64,000 nt of DNA from SXOA01 sp046153945. Lineage in GTDB: Bacteria; Planctomycetota; Planctomycetia; Pirellulales; Pirellulaceae. The translations under genes were made by a program, and so were the position numbers. Of the stretch, positions 27,945 through 38,620 are shown piece after piece; positions within the stretch are counted from its first letter, which is position 1, and the number at the start of each line of letters is the position of its first letter. The notes under the pieces are model-generated. The model was not told the origin of the DNA. It worked only from the letters and a program-made list of their open reading frames with translations, and searched no databases. The DNA is taken from assembly GCA_046153945.1 (NCBI GenBank), contig JBJXFF010000096.1:29872-93871 (forward strand). Reading direction: 5' to 3'.

Positions 27945-28837
27945 TGCAAATCTCCTTGCGTCCGCTGGCCGGAAACCCAGGTCGCCGCGGCAAAGGTAAG
28001 GGCGGCGAACAGCAGAGTCACTCCCCAGCACCAGGCGAGATCCGGCGTGAACGAGGCAGCCGCGGGGCGAGCCCCTTCCAGCAAGTGCCGTGTGCCGGCG
28101 ACGGCATAGGTCAACGGGTTAGCCCGCATCGTCCAGTGCAAGGCATTGTCGGTCCAGGTCGAAGTCTCAGTTAGTTTAGGAATCGGGAAAAAGCCGCCTG
28201 ATAGCAGCCACAGCGGCATCAGGACCAGATTCATGATGGCGTGAAACCCCTGAGTTGAATCCATCCGCCAGGCGATGAAAAATCCCAGCGACGTGAGGGC
28301 GAGCGAGGTCAGCGCTAAGAGGCCGATGAGCTCGACGATTGCCAGCAGCCGCCACTCGATCGGCAAGGTTAGCGCGAGGAGCAGGAAAATTAACCCTTGA
28401 AACAGAGCGATGAAGGAACCCCCCAGTACTTTTCCCAGCACCACCGACCAACGGGGAATGGGGGCTACAAGCACGCCCTGTAGAAATCCTTCGCGGCGAT
28501 CCTCGATGATCGAAATCGACGAAAAAATCGACGTGAACAGCAGGATGAGCACCAGGCTCCCCGCAAAATAGTATTCCAAAAAGCTGCCGCCATCTTCCCC
28601 CGCGGGGGAGAGGCTGAAGGAATGCTTGAGGCCGGTGCCGAAGAGCAGCCAGAACAAAACCGGTGTGCCGATGGAGCCGACGATTCGGTTGGGCTGGCGG
28701 AAAAAGCGGAGAATTTCCCGCCAGGCCAGCGAAGCGGAGGCGCGCAAGGGCTGAAGGGCAAGCGGCTCGGATTTGCGACGCGACGATAAGGCGGGACTTT
28801 CAGCCTTGGATTCGGGGAAGGCAAGTGCTTCAGGCAT
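27941..28837 (-). CDS. ABC-2 type transporter permease
   Basis: A 298-residue permease with six hydrophobic helices; the RLASAS-like N-terminus leads to ILRFFRQPNRIVGSIGTPVLFW, then IEDRREGFLQGVLVAPIPRW, the conserved cytoplasmic coupling segment of ABC-2 permeases. The start at 28837 has AGAGGAGG eight bases upstream and overlaps the end of the ATPase gene by eight bases. Pairing with the ATPase is certain from context. In oxidase clusters such exporters are often linked to copper or heme assembly; the substrate here is not known. Confidence 0.9.
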   Translation of the reverse strand: MPEALAFPESKAESPALSSRRKSEPLALQPLRASASLAWREILRFFRQPNRIVGSIGTPVLFWLLFGTGLKHSFSLSPAGEDGGSFLEYYFAGSLVLILLFTSIFSSISIIEDRREGFLQGVLVAPIPRWSVVLGKVLGGSFIALFQGLIFLLLALTLPIEWRLLAIVELIGLLALTSLALTSLGFFIAWRMDSTQGFHAIMNLVLMPLWLLSGGFFPIPKLTETSTWTDNALHWTMRANPLTYAVAGTRHLLEGARPAAASFTPDLAWCWGVTLLFAALTFAAATWVSGQRTQGDLQ

Positions 28838-29780
28838 GGGATGCCTCCTCTCTTCCCCGCCAGAAGCGATGGCCGGTGCGGGCGATGAAGACATCCTCGA
28901 GCGTCGGCTTGCCGAGGCGAATTGCGCCGACGCAGCCGGGAAATTCTTCCACGATTCTCGCGATCCACTGATGTCCGCCTGGCGTCTCCAGCCTCACGGT
29001 CCCCTCCACCACCTGCGCCGGCAGCGATAGACGATTGCGCAGACCGGCGGCCAGCTCCTCGGCAGCCGGTGATTCGATCACAATCAAGTCGCCTGCGACG
29101 CTGCTCCGCAGGGCCTCGGGAGTGTCCAGAGCGACGAGCTTTCCTTCGTTCAAAATCGCAATCCGATCAGCTTTGTCGGCTTCTTCAAGGAGGTGAGTGG
29201 TGAGGACGATGGTCACAGCGCTTTCCTGCCGAGCGCGGCGAAGATAGTCCCACAGGTCGGCCCGTGCCCCGGGGTCCAGCCCGGTGCTCGGCTCATCCAG
29301 CAGCAGCAGTTCAGGGCGGTGAATCATCCCCTTGGCAAGCTCCACGCGCCGCCGCAAGCCGCCGGATAGTTTTTCGACGCGCTCCGATGCCCGGTCGCGA
29401 AGTGCGAATTGATCCAGCAACTCATCCCGGCGACGGCGAAGCTCGGTGCCGAACAGGCCGTACAATGCCGCTTGCTGATGGATGTTTTCGGCCACCGTCA
29501 GCTTGCGGTCGAGGCTGGGGGCCTGGAAGACCACGCCGATGCGGCGGCGGATTTCGGTGGTGTCACGGCGAAGGTCCAGACCCAGAATTTGAGCGGCTCC
29601 GGCTTGCGGGGGAATCAGCGTGGAGAGAACGCGGAACAGAGTGGTCTTGCCACCGCCGTTGGGGCCAAGGAATACAAAGATTTCACCCGCCAGAATCGAC
29701 AAGGACAAACCCGCCAGCGCTTGCCGCCGGCCATAACTATGGGAGATGTTCTCGAGACGGACCGCAGCCGGGGGATTCAT
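28830..29780 (-). CDS. ABC transporter ATP-binding protein
   Basis: A 316-residue ATPase. Walker A is GPNGGGKTT (residues 39-47), the Q-loop is GVVFQAPSLD, the signature is LSGGLRRRVELAKG, Walker B is LLLLDEPSTGLDP, and the switch His follows in VLTTHLLEEAD. A C-terminal extension of about 90 residues is typical for ABC-2 drug/lipid or NosF-like ATPases. It sits between oxidase subunit IV and the permease gene in the oxidase block. It energises the ABC-2 permease encoded just downstream. Confidence 0.93.
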   Translation of the reverse strand: MNPPAAVRLENISHSYGRRQALAGLSLSILAGEIFVFLGPNGGGKTTLFRVLSTLIPPQAGAAQILGLDLRRDTTEIRRRIGVVFQAPSLDRKLTVAENIHQQAALYGLFGTELRRRRDELLDQFALRDRASERVEKLSGGLRRRVELAKGMIHRPELLLLDEPSTGLDPGARADLWDYLRRARQESAVTIVLTTHLLEEADKADRIAILNEGKLVALDTPEALRSSVAGDLIVIESPAAEELAAGLRNRLSLPAQVVEGTVRLETPGGHQWIARIVEEFPGCVGAIRLGKPTLEDVFIARTGHRFWRGREEASHA

Positions 29781-29795
29781 GGGAAACTGTCAGTA

Positions 29796-30305
29796 CTAGG
29801 GATGGGCTTTCGAATGCCCAGTCTTCTTCTCGAAGATGTTTCCCTCATCTCCCGTGGAGTGCTTGTCCGCTTCATGCGCCGTTTTGTGGGCCGCATCATG
29901 ACCCTCATGTTTTTCCCCGGGCACGGGTGCGTAAAGCCACCGCTCTTCGGCATACCAGCGGGTCCGCAAGCCGATGTCCGGAATGAGCATCAGCATCAAA
30001 AAGACGCTCATGATGCTGGCGGGAACGGTCAGGACATATTTCCAGTTCGCTTCCCATTTTAAGTGCATGAAAAACAGGATCACGAGAGAAGCCTTGGCGC
30101 AGGACACGGCCATCATCATGGCCCACATGATGCCCGGGGTCTTTTCACGGAGAGTCGCCGAATTGCCGACCAGGTAAGAAATGAGCGTCAGAAAGCACAA
30201 GGCGAAAAAGACGGCGACGTACTTGCCGACGCCGCCATGGCCTCCTGAGTCATGACCACCGGCATCATGCTCGTGATCGTCGTGGCCGTGATCGTGTTTT
30301 TCCAT
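29796..30305 (-). CDS. Cytochrome c oxidase subunit IV (prokaryotic type) with His-rich front
   Basis: A 169-residue protein. It opens with a striking His/Asp-rich stretch (MEKHDHGHDDHEHDAGGHDS), then three hydrophobic helices, the second of which carries MMMAVSCAKASLVILFFMHLK, the recognisable motif of COX4/COX IV-prok proteins. The tail is again rich in His and Asp. The His-rich ends are possible copper- or other metal-binding segments. It is placed 48 bases after subunit III, matching the order of caa3-type operons. Confidence 0.85.
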   Translation of the reverse strand: MEKHDHGHDDHEHDAGGHDSGGHGGVGKYVAVFFALCFLTLISYLVGNSATLREKTPGIMWAMMMAVSCAKASLVILFFMHLKWEANWKYVLTVPASIMSVFLMLMLIPDIGLRTRWYAEERWLYAPVPGEKHEGHDAAHKTAHEADKHSTGDEGNIFEKKTGHSKAHP

Positions 30306-30353
30306 GATTGATGTCCGAAATAAGCGGCAGCAGTGGAGCCGCCGAGCAACATA

Positions 30354-31580
30354 CTAGAACAGGTACAAAAGGGGAAACAGAAAAATCCAGACCAGATCGA
30401 CGAAGTGCCAATACAGGCCGATGTTTTCGATAACATGAGCCCGCTTTTTGCCTAAATGCATAGGGAGGACGAGAGCGAACGCAATCAGCCCGACCAGGAC
30501 ATGGATCGCATGAAATCCGGTCATCAGGAAGTAAGTGCTGGCCCACATATTGCCGCTGGGAATCTTCATCGGCAGCCGGAGGAAGGAATAATCGTGATGC
30601 TCATTCAGGCCGTGCTGGATGTGCTCTTTTTCTTCGCCGCCTTCGGGCGTGAGTGTTTTGTGAAAGGCGAGGCGGCCATCGATCGCAGCGATGCGTGTGT
30701 TCGTAGCCGTTACCTGGCCCGTCACCGCATCTAGTTTTACTTTAGCCTCCGTTTTTTCCTGGTCGCTTCCCTTGCCGGACTTTTCCTTAAGAGCCGTCTC
30801 TTCGCTCCGCAGCTCGGAAACGCGGCCGACGAGTTCCTTCCGTTCCTTCTGGAGATCCGGCACTTCGGCGGCGAGATACTCGACGAGGTGCTCGTAGGAA
30901 TTGGACGTATGCTGCCGGGGATAGATCGCGGAGGCAACAATCTCCATCGACCGCTGCTGGCGGAGGGGATCGGTGGTGCTGGAGGCTGAATTCTCGGAGA
31001 ATTTCACCAGGTTGTTGAGCACGTCTTCGCAGTGCGCGAGTTGTTTCGCCTGAGCCTCCGAAAAATCGTCGGGCGCAGCCGCTTTCAGGTCCGTTAGATT
31101 CTTCTGAATCCCTTCGAGCCGTTGTCGGCAGGCTTGCAGGTAGTAGAGATCCGCCTTGTCATAAAGCGAACTGTGGGGCTTGGCGGGATAGATGCCGTGG
31201 CGGAACTTTTCCTTGTATTCGTAGGCTTTCACGCCGAGGAAGATGGAACCGAGAATGAAGGTTGCCACCATCCAGGCCTTGGCGGATCCGGCATTGTTGT
31301 TGCGAGATGCTTCCAACGCCAGAACGATAGTGACCGACGACATCAACAGCACGAACGTATTGATGGCTCCGATAAGCTCAACAAGATGCACGTCGTGCGG
31401 CGCGGGCCAAGTCCCTGGCGGAGCCCCGAAGCGGAGCACTATATAGGTGCCGATAAGCCCGGCGAAGAACATGATCTCCGTCGAGAGGAAAAGCCACAGG
31501 CAGAGCTTGCCGTTCCCCAGCGGGAGCGACGGCTGATACTGCAGCTTGATGGCGGCGTGGCCGTGAGCGTCGTGCGACAT
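30354..31580 (-). CDS. ctaE: Cytochrome c oxidase subunit III with large coiled-coil insertion
   Basis: A 408-residue protein, well above the usual 190-260. Residues 20-125 contain the first helices with the family segments KLCLWLFLSTEIMFFAGLIG and GVKAYEYKEKFRHGIYP; residues 340-408 hold SGNMWASTYFLMTGFHAIHVLVG (in parts: YFLMTGFHAIHVLVG) and YWHFVDLVWIFLFPLLYLF. Between them, residues 132-335 form a hydrophilic, coiled-coil insertion with Leu/Glu/Lys heptads. The insertion falls in the loop between two membrane helices and so would project from one side of the oxidase. Subunit III surrounds subunit I and stabilises turnover. The gene follows ctaB by 24 bases. Confidence 0.9.
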   Translation of the reverse strand: MSHDAHGHAAIKLQYQPSLPLGNGKLCLWLFLSTEIMFFAGLIGTYIVLRFGAPPGTWPAPHDVHLVELIGAINTFVLLMSSVTIVLALEASRNNNAGSAKAWMVATFILGSIFLGVKAYEYKEKFRHGIYPAKPHSSLYDKADLYYLQACRQRLEGIQKNLTDLKAAAPDDFSEAQAKQLAHCEDVLNNLVKFSENSASSTTDPLRQQRSMEIVASAIYPRQHTSNSYEHLVEYLAAEVPDLQKERKELVGRVSELRSEETALKEKSGKGSDQEKTEAKVKLDAVTGQVTATNTRIAAIDGRLAFHKTLTPEGGEEKEHIQHGLNEHHDYSFLRLPMKIPSGNMWASTYFLMTGFHAIHVLVGLIAFALVLPMHLGKKRAHVIENIGLYWHFVDLVWIFLFPLLYLF

Positions 31581-31604
31581 GATCGAATCAACAAATCGGA
31601 TGAA

Positions 31605-32525
31605 CTAAATTAACCAAGGAACAATGACCAGCAGACCCAGCAGAATCGGCAAATAAATCAGGGACATCCGCAGCAGCCGGCGGGCCGCCTCGCGGTTCAT
31701 TTGAACGAGGAATAATGCGGCCACAAGCAACTGAGCGAGGCCAAGCATCGTGACGATGACTAGATACAGCGGCCCGCCCCAGCCGGGCGCGGCAAGTGCG
31801 GGAATGGCGCTGACGGGCAGGAGTGCGGCAGCCGATAGCACAGCTTGCACTCCCGCGCGGCGACCAGAAGGATCCACCACCGGCAGCATCTTGTAGCCGC
31901 CGCGAGCGTAGTCCTCTCGGTACAGCCAGGCGATCGCCATGAAGTGCGGGAATTGCCAGAGATATAGCGTAAGGAACAATGCCACCGCGCGAATATCCAG
32001 CGACTCGCTTACCGCGGACCAGCCAATAAAGACTGGGAGTGCTCCCGCAACCGCGCCGACCGCCGTGTTAGCGGACGAAATGGGCTTGAGGGGCGTGTAT
32101 ACGGCGACGTAGAGCAGCCAGGTGAGCGAAGCCCATAGGACCGCCGAAGGTGGAAGCGTGATAGCGAGGTAAATGAGTCCGAAGAGCAAAGTGAGACCCG
32201 CAAAAACCAACGCACCTGCATGGGAAATTCGTCCAGCCGGCAAAGGACGATCGGCAGTCCGATTCATCCGGGAATCGCGGCGAATCTCTAGCCACTGATT
32301 GGCCGCGCTGGCGCTACTAGCGACCAGCAAGGTTCCCAGGCAGGCATGGAATACGGCCCAGCCGTTCACGGAAACTCCGGTCGTCCACGCCGCCATGATC
32401 GCGCTGGCGATGACGACGACCAGCACCAGCACGGCAATCCGCGGCTTGGTGAGTTCGACGTAGTCCACAGCAAGGGATATGATCCCAGTTCGCGGGCGGG
32501 GAGTGGCAAGAGTGCTGGTGCTCAT
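31605..32525 (-). CDS. ctaB: Protoheme IX farnesyltransferase (heme O synthase)
   Basis: A 306-residue UbiA-family prenyltransferase with nine hydrophobic helices. The first polyprenyl-diphosphate/Mg motif is NQWLEIRRDSRMNRTADRP (residues 76-94) with LPAGRI after it; the second is in FLTLYLWQFPHFMAIAWLYREDYARGG (in parts: LWQFPHFMAIAWLYREDY). It attaches farnesyl to heme b to make heme O, the precursor of heme A used by the oxidase. The ATG at 32525 overlaps the stop of ctaA by four bases (ATGA), so the longer frame reading back into ctaA is rejected. Confidence 0.95.
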   Translation of the reverse strand: MSTSTLATPRPRTGIISLAVDYVELTKPRIAVLVLVVVIASAIMAAWTTGVSVNGWAVFHACLGTLLVASSASAANQWLEIRRDSRMNRTADRPLPAGRISHAGALVFAGLTLLFGLIYLAITLPPSAVLWASLTWLLYVAVYTPLKPISSANTAVGAVAGALPVFIGWSAVSESLDIRAVALFLTLYLWQFPHFMAIAWLYREDYARGGYKMLPVVDPSGRRAGVQAVLSAAALLPVSAIPALAAPGWGGPLYLVIVTMLGLAQLLVAALFLVQMNREAARRLLRMSLIYLPILLGLLVIVPWLI

Positions 32526-33541
32526 GCGGCGGCCCTCATGAGCGTCAGATTGGAACCGAGCTCGGACGCGGTTTTCGCCGCGAACTGGCGCGAGGCCCGC
32601 AGCGAAAGCAAGGTGAGCGTTGCCAGAATCAACGAACCGCAGAGGACATGCCCCGTGACGACGAGTCCCTGCGAGAAGGACCGCTCTTGCACGACGTAAC
32701 TCGCCGCAAAACCGAAGCGATCCATCCAAGCGGGCCAGGAGTATTTCATGACGTACGATGTTGCGCCCAGCAACACTTGAGTTAACACGAGCAAGCTCAA
32801 GAAGGCTGCTGGAATTCGCAGTGACGAGTGGCTTGTAGGGCCACGAAGTGTCGCGAAAGAAATCATCACGACCAGTGCCACTAATACTCCCGCAAGTACC
32901 AAGTGAAACAAAAGTGCCGCGCGAAATACTTGCGGCGGAGCGCTTAGCGGGATATGGCGGAGCACTGCGCCGACCGTCAATTGCAAGTATGCCAGGCAGG
33001 CTGCCAACGTGGCATTGCGAGCAAACCGGCGGCCGGCAGGATATTTTGGAGTTACTGCCGCCTGTCGCCAGCAACGGGAGGTCATCTCTACCAGGCAGAC
33101 GGATAAGGCGAAAAACAGCGGTCCCGTGCAGCCATGAACGAGGGCCATCATCCGTTCGTCCAAGCGAACTCGCAGCCCACCCAAAACTCCTTGAAAAATC
33201 ACCAGGGCCAGGGCGGCGAGCGAAGCGTCGCGCATCCAGCGGCGGCTATCGCCGAGCCAGACGGCAATGACGAAGCCAATGGTCAACATTCCCGCAATGG
33301 CACCGAGCAGCCGATGGCCATGCTCCACGAATAAGTCCCACGGACCGGACCACCAAGTGCTGAGCGGGTAAAGGAACAGGTTGTAGCCATACGTTCCCGG
33401 CCAATCGGGAACAGCCATCCCCGCATCGTAAGTGGTAACCAGTCCCCCCACGCCGATGAGCGGCAACGTCACCAGCGCAAGCGCCACAGCCAGCCGGTGG
33501 GGCCAGGGACTTTGCTTCAGGAGTGATGCCTGCTCATTCAT
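32522..33541 (-). CDS. ctaA: Heme A synthase (COX15/CtaA)
   Basis: A 339-residue membrane protein with about eight helices. Family markers are TLPLIGVGGLVTTYDAGMAVPDWPGTYG (in parts: GGLVTTYDAGMAVPDWP), then EHGHRLLGAIAGMLTIGFV with the heme-ligand His, and MALVHGCTGPLFFAL in the middle; VLRHIPLSAPPQVFRAALLFHLVLAG and VTGHVLCGSLILATL carry the C-terminal-half His residues. It oxidises the methyl group of heme O to a formyl group. It is followed by an overlapping ctaB, as in many bacteria. The gene starts 32 bases after subunit I ends. Confidence 0.92.
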   Translation of the reverse strand: MNEQASLLKQSPWPHRLAVALALVTLPLIGVGGLVTTYDAGMAVPDWPGTYGYNLFLYPLSTWWSGPWDLFVEHGHRLLGAIAGMLTIGFVIAVWLGDSRRWMRDASLAALALVIFQGVLGGLRVRLDERMMALVHGCTGPLFFALSVCLVEMTSRCWRQAAVTPKYPAGRRFARNATLAACLAYLQLTVGAVLRHIPLSAPPQVFRAALLFHLVLAGVLVALVVMISFATLRGPTSHSSLRIPAAFLSLLVLTQVLLGATSYVMKYSWPAWMDRFGFAASYVVQERSFSQGLVVTGHVLCGSLILATLTLLSLRASRQFAAKTASELGSNLTLMRAAA

Positions 33542-33573
33542 TCGACGTTCGCCACAGGGACTTCGTCATTTCC

Positions 33574-35381
<1,808 letters not shown>

Positions 35382-35385
<4 letters not shown>

Positions 35386-36218
35386 TCGGCCTCTCCCGTG
35401 GTCGGGGTAAACTCCGCGCGATTCTGTTCCTTCGACTGCAAATCCAACCAGCGATTGAAGTCATCCCGGCTTTCGACGGTCAATCGGCCGCGCATCTTGT
35501 AATGCCCCCAGCCGCAGAGTTCCGCGCAAACAATGTCAAAGACGCCCGTGCGAGTTGTTTTGAACCAGACGTGCTGCTTCATTCCCGGTACGACGTCCTG
35601 CTTGAGGCGGAGGTTGGGGAGGAAGAAACTGTGCAGGACGTCCTGGCTTTTGATTTTGAGAACGACTTCCTCGTTGGTGGGAACGTGGAGATCATTGACG
35701 ATAAGTACATCATCCGGAGTGCCGATAATGCCGTCCTTGGCCGCATAACGAATCCGCCATTCGAATTGGCGGCCGGTCACTTCCGCCAGCGGGGCCATCA
35801 AAATGTCGTCTGCCGTTCCGACCTTTCCATCCGACCCGGGAAGCGTGGGTCGGCGCATCTTGGCGTCGGCCCAGGCATTCATTTGATAAATGGCGATGAA
35901 GAGCAGCGTAGCGGCTGGGAGAATCGACCAGACCACTTCCAGCGTGTGGCTCCCGTGCATGTATTTCACCGGTTCGGCATTCTGACTGGCATCATACTTC
36001 CACAAGAACCAAAAGAGCACGATTCCCGTGATGACGAAAATGACTCCAGTGAGGTAGAGAATGAACATGAACAGGTTATCAATTACCTTGCCCTGTTCAT
36101 TAATATTCTCCGGCAGCCAGTGTCCTTTCATCGGCGGAAGGTCCAACATCGCCCACGCAAAGATCCCGACGCCGAAGATCGGCACCGTCAGGAATAACAG
36201 ACTCCAAAACCGTCCCAC
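35382..36218 (-). CDS. ctaC: Cytochrome c oxidase subunit II with CuA site
   Basis: A 278-residue protein with two membrane helices (about 5-26 and 50-74), and a periplasmic cupredoxin domain. All CuA ligands are present: H196 (VLHSFFLP), C231, E233, C235, H239 and M242 in CAELCGWGHYKMRG. It has no fused cytochrome c domain, so a separate carrier must reduce CuA. Residues 130-138 and 162-170 contain two similar DGxxGTxDD elements in the CuA domain, an insertion not seen in standard subunit II. The start is GTG with AGGAG seven bases before it. Confidence 0.95.
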
Positions 36219-36265
36219 TGTAGTTCTCCTCGTCGCACTTTCAGCCCGTGGGCCGTTAATTCCAA

Positions 36266-37618
36266 TCAGTTCCGCTCGCGGCGATTTTCCGGCACGGCGT
36301 CGTTCGGGTTGCTGATCTGCTCGTAAGGGAGCGACTGGACATAGTTGACCAGGTGCCAGATTTCTTCCGGCTTGAGTTTGTCGTTGCCGGGCATCGGAGT
36401 TCCCTCAATGCCGTTGCGGACTCGCCAATACAGGTCCAAGGGACGCACACCGCCGCGATAAACACCCTGCCGCAGGTTGCGCGGGCGGATATTGCGGGGT
36501 TTGGGCATGCCGTGATTTTCATAGTCGCTGATAATTGCCGGCGTAGGCGCTTTGGTAATCAGTTCCACGGTCCAGCCGTCGTAGTCGCCAAGTTGTCCGT
36601 CTCCCAAGGCGGTCGGGCCGTGGCATGAAAAACAGTTGGCAATGGGTCCATAAAAGAGCTTGCGGCCGCGCTGCTCCGACTCCAGGAGAAGGGCTACTTC
36701 GGTCAGTTTTTTCTCGTCGGTTCCGGCTGCGATAAGTTCCTCGCGAAAGGCCTTCATGGCTTCACTACGGCTGGAGACTTTGGCGGTGGGTTGCGTCATC
36801 AATTCGACGGAGTCGAGCCATTTCTGGACCACTTCGTCGGCATACCCCTTTATGGCCTCAATTTTCTCCCTAGTGGATTCCGCCACTTTCTCTTCAACCG
36901 CTTTGGGAGTTGGTTCTTTGTCGCCGTTCGCTTCCTTTAACTCCTTCGTAACATCTTCGACAGATGGCTTGCTGAGAAGTTCCTTCTCGTTGAGTTGCCC
37001 CAAGCCGTTATACAACTGCCGCTCGGTCTCACCCCGAATCGAGAGGTATTTGACGTAGTCGACCAAGGATTCGATTTCCGGATCCGAAAGAAGACGGAAG
37101 GACGGCATCGCCGTTCCCGGAATGCCGTCGATAATGATTTTCTTCAGGTCTTCATGGAGTGGCCGGCGACCGATGGGCGTCGATTTGAACTTAAAGAGGC
37201 CGGCACGATAATCGCGCGGATAAGGATTGAGAAAAGAGGCAGTCGGACCGTTGCCGTCACCCGTGATGCCGTGGCAATGAGCACAATGCTCCCGGTAAAG
37301 GCCGCGGGGGCGGCCCGTTTCGTCGCTCCCGACTCGACCGGCTGCGAGTTTGAGTTTGGAAACGTCGACAACTTTGGTGATGTCCGCGCTGGGGAGGGCG
37401 GGAAGCACCGGGACGTCGGGAGTGCCATACAAAGCCGCGAGAATATTATCGACATCCCGCTTCTGCTGTTCGGTAAACCCTTGCTCGTAGCCAGCTCCCT
37501 TTTCGGCCAGGTGGGCGAACGTGCTGTAACGAACGAACTTGGCATCAGGCGAACCGCAACCGGCTGCCGTGAGGCAAATTGCCGCCAGGCAAAGCCGCCA
37601 ATTCCAACGGGAAGTCAT
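36266..37618 (-). CDS. Diheme c-type cytochrome lipoprotein
   Basis: A 450-residue protein with a lipoprotein signal (LTAAGC, lipid-modified C21) and two heme c sites: C112-AHC-H116 in the first cytochrome domain and C329-FSC-H333 in the second. GTAMPSF and GTPMPGNDKL supply likely axial Met ligands. Between the domains lies a charged helical spacer (about 215-290). Anchored in the outer leaflet of the inner membrane, or in another periplasmic-facing membrane, it could pass electrons to CuA of subunit II encoded immediately downstream. ATG 37618 is chosen for the lipobox. Confidence 0.88.
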   Translation of the reverse strand: MTSRWNWRLCLAAICLTAAGCGSPDAKFVRYSTFAHLAEKGAGYEQGFTEQQKRDVDNILAALYGTPDVPVLPALPSADITKVVDVSKLKLAAGRVGSDETGRPRGLYREHCAHCHGITGDGNGPTASFLNPYPRDYRAGLFKFKSTPIGRRPLHEDLKKIIIDGIPGTAMPSFRLLSDPEIESLVDYVKYLSIRGETERQLYNGLGQLNEKELLSKPSVEDVTKELKEANGDKEPTPKAVEEKVAESTREKIEAIKGYADEVVQKWLDSVELMTQPTAKVSSRSEAMKAFREELIAAGTDEKKLTEVALLLESEQRGRKLFYGPIANCFSCHGPTALGDGQLGDYDGWTVELITKAPTPAIISDYENHGMPKPRNIRPRNLRQGVYRGGVRPLDLYWRVRNGIEGTPMPGNDKLKPEEIWHLVNYVQSLPYEQISNPNDAVPENRRERN

Positions 37619-37665
37619 GATCTCGTCCATATGCACAAATGCCGTCGCCAATAGGTTTTGGCCAA

Positions 37666-38589
37666 CTATTTTCCGAACATCGAAACATCCACCGTCACAT
37701 CGAGCTTGCGCGTTTCACCGGGCTTCAGAACGTCTTTGTCTTTGAGCGAGAGCTTTCCCTTCGGCCATTTCGCAGCCGCCCCGTTGAGCTTGACGCTCTG
37801 AATGAACTTGGAAGACTCCTGCCAGACCTTGAATTCGAGCGGAACGCCGGTGGGGACATTTTTGATTTCGAAAGAGCCGTCCGCCTTGGTGACCGCGAAG
37901 AGCGGATTGTCGCGAGTGATCATCTTCGCCGACATCCAGGGATGGATGGCGCAGGAAACGTCGAACGGCTCGGCGGACTCGCCATTGACGACGTATTCCG
38001 AATTGCCATTGCTGGCAATCGAGACGTTGGCACTGAGGGCCTTTCCCTTGGCGACAATGTTGGTGTTATGGCCAACCGGGTCGCTGTTCGTCAGAACCAG
38101 CGTCTGTCCCGTCCGCGCGGCAACTAAATGCGTCAAGAAGACGCATTGTTTCTGGTCAAAAACAAGTTTGTTGGCTTTTGCCGCCGCATAATCCGGATGC
38201 TCCCATTTGGGATCTCCGACGGGCATCTTCGTGATGCAGAAGATGACGACATCCTTGATGCCCCCTTTGGAGTCGATAACCAATTGCTCCGATAAAACGG
38301 GCTTGCCGCCGGGCATGCAAACGTCCATGTCTTTGTTCACCGACAACGGCACCTGCGCCGGAGGAGTTCCCTCCAACGTAAATTTTCCCGTAATCGTGGC
38401 AAATCCAGTCGGATCTGCCGCGGCAACGGTTTCCACCTTGGCGGCAGCACCTTCTCCCAAGGATTTGCGAAGTTGATCCACTTCTCCTTGATTGAGCGAA
38501 GCCGAGATTCCCGAATAACGTCCGCATCCTGCCGAGACAGCAGCAAGCGAGACCATCAGGATTGCGAATCGAATTCTAGGGTAATTCAT
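37666..38589 (-). CDS. Cupredoxin-like lipoprotein (paralogue of next gene)
   Basis: A 307-residue lipoprotein (AAVSAGC leader). A plastocyanin-like domain is marked by LVLTNSDPVGHNTNIVA and VSCAIHPWMSAKMI: a His, then Cys, His at +3 and Met at +6, which is a complete type 1 copper set. The C-terminal 80 residues (FAVTKADGSFEIKNVPTGV) look like a carboxypeptidase-regulatory-like beta sandwich. The protein upstream in the operon at 38621-39406 is a paralogue of the same design. Role inferred as an electron carrier between the cytochrome complex and oxidase; not shown. Confidence 0.75.
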   Translation of the reverse strand: MNYPRIRFAILMVSLAAVSAGCGRYSGISASLNQGEVDQLRKSLGEGAAAKVETVAAADPTGFATITGKFTLEGTPPAQVPLSVNKDMDVCMPGGKPVLSEQLVIDSKGGIKDVVIFCITKMPVGDPKWEHPDYAAAKANKLVFDQKQCVFLTHLVAARTGQTLVLTNSDPVGHNTNIVAKGKALSANVSIASNGNSEYVVNGESAEPFDVSCAIHPWMSAKMITRDNPLFAVTKADGSFEIKNVPTGVPLEFKVWQESSKFIQSVKLNGAAAKWPKGKLSLKDKDVLKPGETRKLDVTVDVSMFGK

Positions 38590-38620
38590 AAGCTGGCCCT
38601 TTCCGCAAACTTCGATCGGC

